The translations under genes were made by a program, and so were the position numbers. DNA of 64,000 bases from Luteibacter sp. Sphag1AF (GTDB lineage Bacteria > Pseudomonadota > Gammaproteobacteria > Xanthomonadales > Rhodanobacteraceae), in assembly GCF_014192715.1 (NCBI RefSeq), contig NZ_JACHYH010000004.1:1-64000 (forward strand). Reading direction: 5' to 3'. The notes beneath the pieces were generated by a model. The model searched no databases, was not told where the DNA came from, and saw nothing but the letters and a program-made list of their open reading frames with translations. Position 1 is the first letter of the stretch, and each line of letters starts with the position of its first letter. This document shows, in pieces, positions 16,399 through 26,512 of this stretch.

Positions 16399-18525
16399 AT
16401 GCACCGACGCTGGATTGCACTGGCCGTCGCCCTTACCTTGGGTGGCATGACGCACGCACAGAACGCACCTACCCCGCCCGCTTCGCCGGCCACCACGCCC
16501 GCCAGCGACGACCCTTACCTCTGGCTGGACAACATCGACGGCGCGAAGCAGCTGGACTGGGTCAAGGCCCGCAACGCGCAGACGGCCAGCAAGTACGCAC
16601 AGGGCCCGGAGTTCACGGCCTTGCAGGGTCGCCTGCTGGAAATGCTCGATTCGGACGCGAAGATTCCGATGGTCAGCAAGATCGGCGACCACTTCTACAA
16701 TTTCTGGCGCGACAAGCAGCACCCGAAAGGCGTGTGGCGCCGCACGACGCTGGCCGAGTACCGCAAGGACAAGCCCGCGTGGGAAACGGTCATCGACCTG
16801 GACGCCCTGGCCGCCGCCGAGAAGGAAAACTGGGTTTGGCACAGCGCCCAGTGCCTGAAGCCGGACTATCGCCGCTGCCTGGTGTCGCTGTCGCGTGGCG
16901 GCGCAGACGCTGACGTCATCCGCGAATTCGACCTTGGCACCAAGACGTTCATCGCGGATGGCTTCACGCTTCCGGAAGCCAAGAGCCAGGTCGCCTGGAT
17001 CGACGATGACCACATCTACGTGGCCACCGATTTCGGCCCCGGCTCCATGACCACGTCCAGCTACCCGCGCATCGTCAAGGAGTGGAAGCGCGGCACGCCG
17101 CTCACCTCCGCCACCACGGTGTATGAGGGCAAGCCTACCGACATGTCGATTTCGGCCTACCGTGATCGCACACCCGGCTTCGAGCGCGACTTCGTGCAGC
17201 GCGCGCTGGAGTTCTACAGCAGCGAAACCTATGTGCGCGGCAAGGACGGCAAGCTCACCCGCGTGGACGTGCCCACCGACGCCAGCACCGACGTCGAGCG
17301 CGAATGGATGACCATCGAGCCGCGCACCGCGTGGACGGTCAACGGCAAGACCTATCCGTCCGGCTCCCTGCTGGCCGTGAATTTCGACGATTTCATGGCA
17401 GGCAAGCGCGATATCACGGTGTTGTTCCAGCCCGATGAACACAGTTCGCTGGCAGGCTATTCGTGGACCCGCCACCACCTCGTGCTGAACGTGATGCGCG
17501 ACGTGGTCAGCAGCATCCAGGTGCTGACCCCCACGGCCAGCGGCCCCTGGAAATCCGAGGCGCTGAGCGGTGCTCCCGCACTCAGCACCGTCCAGGCCAG
17601 CGCCATCGACCCGGACAACAGCGACGAATACTTCCTGACCGTCAGCGGCTTCCTTCAGCCCACCACGCTTTATTACGGCGTGCTTGGCAAGGGTGAACGC
17701 GAAGCGCTGAAGCACAGCCCGGCCTTCTTCGACGCCTCGAAGTTTGTGGTGACCCAGCACTTCGTCACCTCGAAGGACGGCACGCGCGTGCCCTACTTTG
17801 AAATCGCGCCGAAGACGCTGAAGGCCGACGGCACCAATCCGACGCTGGTCTACGGCTACGGCGGCTTTGAGATCTCCCTGCAGCCGGCCTATGCGGCGGG
17901 TGCGGGCCGCGCGTGGCTGGAGAAGGGTGGCGTGTACGTCATCGCCAACATCCGCGGCGGTGGCGAGTACGGCCCGCGCTGGCATCAGGCGGCCCTCAAG
18001 GCCAACCGTCCGCGCGCCTATGAGGACTTCGCGGCCGTCTCCCAGGATCTCATCAACCGCAAGATCACCTCGCCCAGGCACATGGGCATGATGGGCGGCA
18101 GCAACGGCGGCCTGCTGGCCGGCAACATGCTGACGCAGTACCCGCAACTGTACGGCGCGGTGGTGAGCCAGGTGGCCCTGCTGGACATGAAGCGCTACAC
18201 CCACATGTCGGCCGGCGCATCGTGGATGGCCGAATACGGCGATCCGGACAAGGCGGACGAATGGGCATACATCAAGACATTCTCCCCCTACGAGAACGTG
18301 AAGGCCGGGGTGAAATACCCGCCGGTGCTGTTCACGACCTCGACCCGCGATGACCGTGTGGGCCCGGTCCACGCCCGCAAAATGGCGGCAAAGATGCAGG
18401 CCATGGGCTTTGACGCCAGCCTGTACGAGAACATCGAGGGCGGCCACGGCGCGGCCGCAGACAACAAGCAGGCCGCCTTCATGTCGGCGCTGGCTTATAC
18501 CTATCTGTGGGACCACCTGAAATAA
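16399..18525 (+). CDS. Prolyl oligopeptidase family serine peptidase (S9)
   Basis: 708 residues after trimming to the ATG at 16399, which gives a signal peptide (RRWIALAVALTLGGMTHAQ); the frame extends 33 bases upstream without it. An N-terminal beta-propeller begins at DDPYLWLDNIDG. The alpha/beta-hydrolase domain holds the nucleophile in MMGGSNGGLLAGN, Asp in TSTRDDRVGPVHA and His in EGGHGAAADNKQ. The product should cleave proline-containing peptides in the periplasm. Its upstream 240-base gap contains a TCAGAA-GA-TTCTGA palindrome (16244-16257) of unknown role and no other gene. A hairpin follows. Confidence 0.93.
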   Translation: MHRRWIALAVALTLGGMTHAQNAPTPPASPATTPASDDPYLWLDNIDGAKQLDWVKARNAQTASKYAQGPEFTALQGRLLEMLDSDAKIPMVSKIGDHFYNFWRDKQHPKGVWRRTTLAEYRKDKPAWETVIDLDALAAAEKENWVWHSAQCLKPDYRRCLVSLSRGGADADVIREFDLGTKTFIADGFTLPEAKSQVAWIDDDHIYVATDFGPGSMTTSSYPRIVKEWKRGTPLTSATTVYEGKPTDMSISAYRDRTPGFERDFVQRALEFYSSETYVRGKDGKLTRVDVPTDASTDVEREWMTIEPRTAWTVNGKTYPSGSLLAVNFDDFMAGKRDITVLFQPDEHSSLAGYSWTRHHLVLNVMRDVVSSIQVLTPTASGPWKSEALSGAPALSTVQASAIDPDNSDEYFLTVSGFLQPTTLYYGVLGKGEREALKHSPAFFDASKFVVTQHFVTSKDGTRVPYFEIAPKTLKADGTNPTLVYGYGGFEISLQPAYAAGAGRAWLEKGGVYVIANIRGGGEYGPRWHQAALKANRPRAYEDFAAVSQDLINRKITSPRHMGMMGGSNGGLLAGNMLTQYPQLYGAVVSQVALLDMKRYTHMSAGASWMAEYGDPDKADEWAYIKTFSPYENVKAGVKYPPVLFTTSTRDDRVGPVHARKMAAKMQAMGFDASLYENIEGGHGAAADNKQAAFMSALAYTYLWDHLK

Positions 18526-18531
18526 GGTGCA

Positions 18532-18558
18532 GCGGGGGTGGGCTCGTCCCGCCCCCGC
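18532..18558 (+). terminator. Hairpin after S9 peptidase gene
   Basis: GCGGGGG and GCCCCCGC arms with an inner GGG/CCC pair and CTCGT loop form a very stable stem just after the peptidase stop; only TCTTGG follows, so the U tract is weak. It separates the peptidase gene from ppa. Confidence 0.6.
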
Positions 18559-18605
18559 TCTTGGTATCCTAGGCGGCCATTTATCAGCCACCCTCAAGGA
18601 TCCCC

Positions 18606-19142
18606 ATGGGCCTCCACCTCGTTCCCGCCGGCCGTGACGTGCCGAACGAAATCAACGTCATCATCGAGATTCCGAAAGACGCCGAGCCGGTCAAGTACGA
18701 AGTGGACAAGGAAAGCGGCGCGATTTTCGTCGACCGCATCCTCTCCACCCCGATGCGCTACCCCTGCAACTACGGCTACGTGCCGGGCACGCTGGGCGGC
18801 GACGGCGATCCGCTGGACGCCCTGGTCATTCTGCCGCTGCCGCTGGTTCCCGGCTCGGTTATCCGTTGCCATCCGGTCGGCATGCTGAAGATGACCGACG
18901 AGGCCGGCGCTGATGAGAAGCTGGTTGTGGTGCCGGTTTCCAAGGTGTTCGCGGGCTACTCGCACATCAAGGACATCGAGCAGGTGTCCGGACACTGGCT
19001 GGAGCGCATCGGCCACTTCTTCGAGCACTACAAGGATCTGGAGAAGGGCAAGTGGGTCAAAGTCGACGGCTGGGTCGGCGCCGCCGAGGCCAAGGCTGAG
19101 ATCGAAGCCGGCATGGCTCGCTACAACGCCGAAAACAAGTAA
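18606..19142 (+). CDS. ppa: Inorganic pyrophosphatase (family I)
   Basis: 178 residues, the usual size. Motifs: [37 protein letters not shown], the metal signature DGDPLDALV near residue 66, and [15 protein letters not shown]. It hydrolyses cytosolic PPi, driving biosynthetic reactions. CAAGGA precedes the ATG. A near-perfect terminator follows. It is the third PPi-using enzyme encoded within 9.1 kb. Confidence 0.97.
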   Translation: MGLHLVPAGRDVPNEINVIIEIPKDAEPVKYEVDKESGAIFVDRILSTPMRYPCNYGYVPGTLGGDGDPLDALVILPLPLVPGSVIRCHPVGMLKMTDEAGADEKLVVVPVSKVFAGYSHIKDIEQVSGHWLERIGHFFEHYKDLEKGKWVKVDGWVGAAEAKAEIEAGMARYNAENK

Positions 19143-19165
19143 TCAGCAGATCCAGAGCTGACCTC

Positions 19166-19203
19166 ACACCCCGGAAACGGTACCGTTCCCGGGGTGTTTT
19201 TTT
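19166..19203 (+). terminator. Intrinsic terminator of ppa
   Basis: ACACCCCGGAAACGGT pairs with the following ACCGTTCCCGGGGTGT with a single mismatch, then a run of seven or more T. This is a textbook rho-independent terminator for the rightward transcript. Confidence 0.92.
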
Positions 19204-19209
19204 GTCCGG

Positions 19210-20229
19210 TCAGCCCCGGCCCAGCAGCGTTCGCAGGTCGATGATGGCCGCATTGGCGCGGGAAATGTAGTTGGCCATCACCAGGGAGTGATTGGCGAAG
19301 AAACCAAACGGCGAGCCATTCAACACCACCGGGCTGCTGAGCGCCTTCTGCGACTCTTCCAGCTCCCGGATCACCTGCTGAAGCCCCGCATCAGCATTCT
19401 TGCTGCGCAGGATGGGCGCGAAGTCGTGGCGGATGGCCTTCAGCTGCTCCAGCAGCGCCCACGTGTAGCCGCGTGCCTCGTAGAAGTTGTCGTCGATCTT
19501 GTTCCAGGGCGTGCGCACTATCTGCCCGGCGCCTGTCGACGCGTTGCCAGACGCGTCTGCATTGGGCGCTGCATCCACTTTCAGCTGACCCACGCTCGCA
19601 GACAGTCGCTGCGACAGCGAGCCCAGACGCGTGGACACAATTTGCAGATAGTCGGCCAGGTTGTCCGCGCGAGCATAGAAGTGCGCGTTGCCATCGTCCG
19701 TGTCACTCAATCGCGACAGATAGCCTTCCATGTGATCCACAGCCTTGCGGTACTGGGACTCGGAACTGGGCAACAACCAGCGATCATTCGGACTGGACAG
19801 CAGCGGATCGGCTTCAGCCAGATCCTTGTCTTCGGTGGATTGGGTCTGCGAGCGGCTGAAGTCGTTGCGCAATGCGCGAATCAGGTCCCGCGAGGCGGTC
19901 AGCGAGCCGAATTCCCAGTTGGGCATGTTGTCCAGAAACACGCCCGGCGGAAACTTGTCGTTGCTGATGTAGCCGCCGCGCTTGTCCAGCAGCGTTTCCA
20001 CCGAATGAACCAGCGTGTACGTCGTGACCGCGCCCGTGCTCATGGGACGGTTGATCGACGTCATGTACGCCGTGGTGCTGGTCACCGGATCGAACTGCGG
20101 CGGCTCACGGTCCCACCACCACATCAGGGCAAGCACGATGATGGCCAGTAAGGCCACCACCGCGAGAATCAGTTGCGCTAACGGATGCCGCCGGCGCCGG
20201 TAAGGAGGGTTCACGGTAGAGGCTTCCAT
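19210..20229 (-). CDS. DUF2333 family membrane-anchored protein
   Basis: 339 residues. One N-terminal membrane segment (LILAVVALLAIIVLALMWWW, residues 19-38) is followed by a soluble part matching DUF2333: INRPMSTGAVTTYTLVHSV, YISNDKFPPGVFLDNMPNWE and a helical C-terminus. The function of this family is not known; the topology suggests a periplasmic domain tethered to the inner membrane. It is downstream of the ferritin-like gene on the same strand. Confidence 0.85.
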   Translation of the reverse strand: MEASTVNPPYRRRRHPLAQLILAVVALLAIIVLALMWWWDREPPQFDPVTSTTAYMTSINRPMSTGAVTTYTLVHSVETLLDKRGGYISNDKFPPGVFLDNMPNWEFGSLTASRDLIRALRNDFSRSQTQSTEDKDLAEADPLLSSPNDRWLLPSSESQYRKAVDHMEGYLSRLSDTDDGNAHFYARADNLADYLQIVSTRLGSLSQRLSASVGQLKVDAAPNADASGNASTGAGQIVRTPWNKIDDNFYEARGYTWALLEQLKAIRHDFAPILRSKNADAGLQQVIRELEESQKALSSPVVLNGSPFGFFANHSLVMANYISRANAAIIDLRTLLGRG

Positions 20230-20293
20230 CGGTCGTTCCTTCGCGGTCAGGTCGACCCAAGCTTATACCGCGAACCCCGGCGGCGCCTGAAGA

Positions 20294-20866
20294 TCAGGCC
20301 ACGGCGGGTTTTGCCGGCTCGCCCTTCTTGCCCAGATTCTCCAGAAGCGTGGCCATGTCCTCGGCGTGCTCCTCTTCCTGCGCCAGAATCTCCTCCATCA
20401 TGCGGCGCGTGGTCGGATCGTCCTCCCCCAGATACGTCACGATCTCCCGGTAACTGTCCACGGCGATGCGCTCGGCCACCAGGTCTTCCTTGATCATGTC
20501 CACCAGATCGTCGCCGGGCACATAATCCGCATGGCTGCGGCTCAGCAGCCCTTCGGGATTGAAATTGGGCGTGCCATTGAGCTGGGTGATGCGCTCCGCG
20601 ATGCGATCGGCGTGTACCTGCTCTTCGTTGGCGTGCTCCAGAAACTCGGACTTGACGCTTTGCGAGTGAATGCCCGGCGCCATGTAGTAATGGTATTTGT
20701 AGCGAAGCACACACACGATTTCCGTGGCCAGCGCCTCGTTGAGAAGCTTGATGACCGTCTCGCGGTCAGCCTTGTAGCCGCTGGTAACAGCGCCTTTGTC
20801 GATGTGCTCGCGGGCGCGCTTGCGGATGTTTTCTATATCTGTCTGAAACGGCTTTTTCACGGCCAT
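20294..20866 (-). CDS. Ferritin-like di-iron protein (bacterioferritin/Dps-like)
   Basis: 190 residues forming a four-helix bundle. Di-iron ligands are visible in EALATEIVCVLRYKYHYY, EHANEEQVHADRI, LVAERIAVDSY and ILAQEEEHAEDM, two of them ExxH. It resembles ferritin-like proteins annotated as bacterioferritin rather than true Dps. Iron storage or peroxide protection is the likely role. ATG at 20866 has GAGGAGG upstream; the longer open frame to 21133 is rejected. Confidence 0.87.
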   Translation of the reverse strand: MAVKKPFQTDIENIRKRAREHIDKGAVTSGYKADRETVIKLLNEALATEIVCVLRYKYHYYMAPGIHSQSVKSEFLEHANEEQVHADRIAERITQLNGTPNFNPEGLLSRSHADYVPGDDLVDMIKEDLVAERIAVDSYREIVTYLGEDDPTTRRMMEEILAQEEEHAEDMATLLENLGKKGEPAKPAVA

Positions 20867-20976
20867 GACCTGCCTCCTCGTGAAGAGTGGGTTGGGTTGG
20901 ATGAGCTGACCGGACCCAAGGTAGGCGGGCCACCGGGAAGGTCGGGTGAAGACGCTCCCCTCCCGGCGTGACGCCA

Positions 20977-23010
<2,034 letters not shown>

Positions 23011-23052
23011 TTGCCGGCTATTCAAGCACGAAGCGGGACGTGGCGCGAGCGA

Positions 23053-23712
23053 TCAGTTCGCGCGGGGAGCGTAAGCGCGCAGGAACATGTCCACGGCGGC
23101 CAGGGCGTTGTTGGTGACTTCGTCGGCAAACTGCACGACGCAGTCTTCGCAGCCAAACAGGCGACGCAGCACCAGATCGCCCTTGAGCAGGGCCAGAAAC
23201 TGCGTGGTGGCGCGCGGAACGTCGTCGATTTCCAGCTGGCCGGCCTGCACGGCGTCTTCAATCAGACGCTGCAGGAGCGTGTGCATGCGCACCGGACCTT
23301 CTTCCCACAAAAGACGGCCAAAGCGCGGATTTCCGCCCTGCTGGCAATCCGACAGGATGGCGCGGAAGGTGCCCACCGACTCCGAGTTGGTTTCCATCGC
23401 CGAATGGCGGCGCGCGATGCTGGTGAGCGTGGCACGGATATCGGTGCCCGGAGGCGCCGAGAAAAGGTCGTCCGGCAGACGGTCCTGCACGTGCGAGCGG
23501 ATCACTTCGCGGAACAGGTTGTCCTTGTCGCCAAAGTGGCTGTAAACGGTGAGCTTGGACACGCTGGCCGCTGCGGCCACGGCATCCATGCTGGTCCCGG
23601 CGAATCCGCCCTGCGTGAAAAGCTGTTTGGCCGCTTCCAGAATGGCCGCGCGCTTCTCCATATCCTTTGGACGCCCGGGACCCTGGGTCTTCACTTTCGG
23701 GTTGGCGTTCAT
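23053..23712 (-). CDS. TetR/AcrR family repressor, AefR-like C-terminus
   Basis: 219 residues. The N-terminal HTH reads RAAILEAAKQLFTQGGF, TSMDAVAAAASVSKLTVYSHF and DKDNLFREVI, classic TetR. The C-terminal half (GTFRAILSDCQ, FLALLKGDLVLRRLFG) resembles the AefR-type ligand domain often tied to efflux control. Start at 23712, with GAAGGTG upstream. A TATAAT on the minus strand at 23746-23751 lies within a candidate operator. Possible targets are itself, the divergent small gene, or tolC 1.4 kb away; none is proven. Confidence 0.88.
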   Translation of the reverse strand: MNANPKVKTQGPGRPKDMEKRAAILEAAKQLFTQGGFAGTSMDAVAAAASVSKLTVYSHFGDKDNLFREVIRSHVQDRLPDDLFSAPPGTDIRATLTSIARRHSAMETNSESVGTFRAILSDCQQGGNPRFGRLLWEEGPVRMHTLLQRLIEDAVQAGQLEIDDVPRATTQFLALLKGDLVLRRLFGCEDCVVQFADEVTNNALAAVDMFLRAYAPRAN

Positions 23713-23739
23713 GGTCGCACCTTCACAAACAGGAAACAT

Positions 23740-23770
23740 GGTTTTATTATACGCGTCGGTTTAGTTATTT
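23740..23770. promoter_or_regulatory. tetR promoter with candidate operator
   Basis: TATAAT (minus strand, 23746-23751) is 34 bases before the tetR start codon; the -35 region is weak. The box is flanked by GGTTTTATTAT (23740-23750) and GGTTTAGTTAT (23758-23768), near-direct repeats 18 bases apart around CGCGTCGG. TetR proteins of this type often bind such AT/CG-mixed half-sites over their own promoter. Autorepression is inference. Confidence 0.35.
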
Positions 23771-23808
23771 CCATAACACCAGCCAAACAGCCTGGCACCC
23801 TTAATCCT

Positions 23809-24141
23809 ATGTCCAACACCAGCCCGGAACTGCTTCTGAGCCCCGCTTACCGTCAGGCGCAACGCGCCCTGTCGGCGTGGATCGAACAGACCGGCACCGG
23901 GGCCCGGCAGCACGCGTTTATTGTTCGCGCCAGCCTCGGTGCGTTGTCCGCCACGGAACGGGGAAGCCTGGCCAGATGGGTGGCCTGGCTGTGCGTAGCG
24001 GGTGAATCCCGCGGCGATCTGTCGCTGTTCACCCGGATACGGCGACTCGATACGTCCATCCAGACAAGCGTGGATGAGGCACTGAGTCGTCTGCCCGGAG
24101 CGGCAACCCGGCTGGCCGGTCGTGTCCGGCAGAGTGCCTGA
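23809..24141 (+). CDS. Small hypothetical protein
   Basis: 110 residues, predicted soluble and rich in Ala, Arg, Ser and Leu; no family recognised. It starts at the ATG giving MSNTSPELLLSPAYR, about 100 bases from the divergent tetR start, so the two genes share a control region. The upstream frame belonging to the riboswitch region is not coding. It has normal high-GC codon use. Divergent placement beside a TetR gene hints at shared control but not function. Confidence 0.6.
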   Translation: MSNTSPELLLSPAYRQAQRALSAWIEQTGTGARQHAFIVRASLGALSATERGSLARWVAWLCVAGESRGDLSLFTRIRRLDTSIQTSVDEALSRLPGAATRLAGRVRQSA

Positions 24142-24384
24142 TTACCTTATCATTAGTGGGGTCGGACCATGTCCGATTCCATGAGCCGGTTTTCCGGCCA
24201 GCCATTTCGTTCAGGTGAATGCGATGGATCACAAAAACGAGGCATGACTTCCGTCAGGCTGAGTCGATGACTTCCGGCACTTCGTCGGACAGGTCGCAGG
24301 CCGCAGCCTTGACGCTATAGGAACTCGTGCCCTAAGCGCTTATCCTTTCAGCCCTTTTTTCCGATTTCGCAAGGCACTGACATC
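24142..24384. other. Intergenic region before PIMT-like gene
   Basis: Within these 243 bases I see no gene. There is a perfect inverted repeat TCGGAC-CAT-GTCCGA at 24162-24176 about 20 bases after the small hypothetical gene, and a GCCGG-TTTT-CCGGC hairpin near 24183-24197 that could be a weak transcript end. TTGACG near 24315 may belong to the promoter of the next gene. Confidence 0.35.
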
Positions 24385-25044
24385 ATGGCGATGAATTTCG
24401 AGCAGGCCCGGCAGAACATGGTGGAAAACCAGGTTCGTCCGTGGGAAGTACTGGATTTCCGCGTGCTCGACGCGCTCTCTCACGTACGTCGCGAAGACTA
24501 CGTGGCATCCGAACATCGCAACATGGCGTTTGCTGATCTCACGCTGCCGCTGGGTCATGGCGAAGTCATGATGAAGCCGGTGATCGAAGGTCGCCTGCTT
24601 CAGGCGCTTGAGCTTCAGCCCACCGACACCGTGCTGGAAATTGGCACCGGCTCGGGCTTCCTCACGGCCTGCATGGCGTATCTGTCGCAGCGGGTGACCT
24701 CCGTCGATGTACATGCCGACTTCGTGGAAGCCGCACGCACGCGTCTTGGCAAGGCGGGTTTCGCCAACGTGCAGGTTGATGTGGCCGAGGCAGTCAACGG
24801 CTACGAGCCCGCTGGCGTTTTCGACGCCGTAGTGGTCACCGGTGCGGTGGCGGCCATTCCGGAGAAGTTCGTGCGCTGGCTCAAAGTGGGCGGTCGCATG
24901 TTCGTCGTACACGGGGAATCCCCGGCGCAGACCGCCGTTCTGATTACGCACGAAGGTGACGGTCGCTTCCGCGAGGAATCTCTTTTTGAAACGGACCTTC
25001 CCTACCTGGCGCATGCTGCGCCGGTGAAGCGCTTCGTGCTTTGA
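24385..25044 (+). CDS. Protein-L-isoaspartate O-methyltransferase family
   Basis: 219 residues. SAM-binding motif I reads VLEIGTGSGFLTACMAYL near residue 82, followed by VTSVDVHADFVEAA and GVFDAVVVTGAVAAIP. The N-terminal MVENQVRPW and GHGEVMMKP match the PIMT-like group found just before tolC in Xanthomonadales. The canonical repair activity on isoaspartate is uncertain for this divergent branch. It is 37 bases upstream of tolC, probably one transcript. Confidence 0.85.
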   Translation: MAMNFEQARQNMVENQVRPWEVLDFRVLDALSHVRREDYVASEHRNMAFADLTLPLGHGEVMMKPVIEGRLLQALELQPTDTVLEIGTGSGFLTACMAYLSQRVTSVDVHADFVEAARTRLGKAGFANVQVDVAEAVNGYEPAGVFDAVVVTGAVAAIPEKFVRWLKVGGRMFVVHGESPAQTAVLITHEGDGRFREESLFETDLPYLAHAAPVKRFVL

Positions 25045-25081
25045 CCCACAGATTTCCCTACACCATTCACGAGGCGACCCC

Positions 25082-26437
25082 ATGCGTTTGAAGCTCCTTA
25101 CCGTCGCACTGGCACTGGCTGCATGCCCGATGCTGGTCCAAGCGGAAGACCTGCTGGACGCCTACCGTCAGGCCCGGGCCAACGATCCGGTGCTGTCGCA
25201 GGCCGACTCCACCCGACTGTCGATTGGCGAGAACGTCGTGCAGTCGCGCGCCCTTCTGCTTCCGCAGGTGAGTGCTCAGCTCAGCCTGAGCCAGACGCAG
25301 GTCGCCGGTCCCACGCCGACCGTGGATACCAATGGCAACGTGATCACGCCAGATACCGGCTATGGCCGCACGCGTGATCTCAATGCCACGGTCTCGCAGA
25401 GCGTGCTCGATTTCAGCAAGTACGCCAATCTGAAGGCTGCACACTCCGCTGCCGATTCGCAGACGGCGACGTATGAAGCCGCGCTGCAACAGTTGGCCTC
25501 CCGCGTTGCCACGGCTTACTTTGGCGTGCTGACCAGCGACGACGCCCTGACCTTCGCCAAGGCCAACGAGCAGGCGCTTGCCCGTCAGCTGGAACAGGCG
25601 CAGCAGCGCTTCGACGTGGGCCTTTCGGCCATCACGGACGTACAGGACGCGAAGGCTCAGCACGACTCCTCCGTCGCTGCCGTCATCACGGCTGAGAACA
25701 CGCTGTCCGACGCCCGCGAAGCGCTGACTCAGATTACCGGCAAGCCGGCAGACAACCTGAAGAAGCTGCGCGAGCAGCTGCCGATGGACGCTCCCGCGCC
25801 GAACGATGCGAAGGCATGGGTCGAAGAGGCTGTGCAGAAGAACCCGACGATCCTCGCGTCGCAGTTCAACGTGGAATCGGCCGAGCACACCATTGATTCG
25901 GCGCGCGCCGGTCACCTTCCGACCATCGACGCCACGGCCCAGTACGGCCGTTCCAGCAGCTGGAACGAGCGCGGCGGCCTCACGGCTGCCACGCGTGCAG
26001 CCAATGGCCGCGGCGCTACCACGGTTGGCCTGACGCTGTCGGTGCCCATCTTCTCCGGCGGCGCCACCCAATCGCGCGTTCGCCAGAGCATCTACGAGCG
26101 TGACGCCGCGCAGGATTCACTGGAAGCCTCGCGTCGCCAGGTAGTGCGTGACACGCTGAACTACTTCCGCTCCGTGGTCGCCGGCATCAGCCAGGTGGAA
26201 GCCACGAAGGCTGCTGTCGAGTCGTCCGAAAGCGCACGCGATGCAACGCAGGCCGGCTTTGAAGTGGGCACGCGCACCATCGTCGACGTACTGATCGCTC
26301 AGCAGAACCTGACCCAGGCGCTCAGCAACTACTCGCAGGCCCGTCACCAGTTCATCCTCAACAAGCTGCTGCTCAAGCAGACGGCTGGCACGGTGGACAT
26401 CAAGGACCTGGAAGCCATCAACTCGCTGCTTCAGTAA
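25082..26437 (+). CDS. tolC: TolC family outer-membrane efflux channel
   Basis: 451 residues. A signal peptide ends LVQAEDLLDAYRQA, then two outer-membrane efflux repeats of long helices follow, including LFDVGLSAITDVQDAKAQ-like segment near residue 177 and the matching EVGTRTIVDVLIAQQNL near 390, which shows the internal duplication typical of TolC. The trimer forms the exit duct for RND, MFS and type I exporters. No inner-membrane pump genes adjoin it. GAGGCGACCCC precedes the ATG; a strong terminator follows. Confidence 0.93.
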   Translation: MRLKLLTVALALAACPMLVQAEDLLDAYRQARANDPVLSQADSTRLSIGENVVQSRALLLPQVSAQLSLSQTQVAGPTPTVDTNGNVITPDTGYGRTRDLNATVSQSVLDFSKYANLKAAHSAADSQTATYEAALQQLASRVATAYFGVLTSDDALTFAKANEQALARQLEQAQQRFDVGLSAITDVQDAKAQHDSSVAAVITAENTLSDAREALTQITGKPADNLKKLREQLPMDAPAPNDAKAWVEEAVQKNPTILASQFNVESAEHTIDSARAGHLPTIDATAQYGRSSSWNERGGLTAATRAANGRGATTVGLTLSVPIFSGGATQSRVRQSIYERDAAQDSLEASRRQVVRDTLNYFRSVVAGISQVEATKAAVESSESARDATQAGFEVGTRTIVDVLIAQQNLTQALSNYSQARHQFILNKLLLKQTAGTVDIKDLEAINSLLQ

Positions 26438-26462
26438 TCAGAGAGTCAAACGGCTCCAAAGA

Positions 26463-26490
26463 GAAACGGCGCGAAAGCGCCGTTTTTTTT
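26463..26490 (+). terminator. Intrinsic terminator of tolC
   Basis: AAACGGCGC and GCGCCGTTT pair around a GAAA tetraloop and run into eight T. It ends the tolC transcript 23 bases before the convergent waaA stop. Confidence 0.95.
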
Positions 26491-26512
26491 ATGTCCGGGA
26501 TGCGTGCCAGCC

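Noticed and set aside
16378-18597. 739-codon minus-strand open frame
   Set aside because: It is the antisense shadow of the S9 peptidase gene; the plus frame has signal peptide and full catalytic triad, the minus frame has no recognisable domains.
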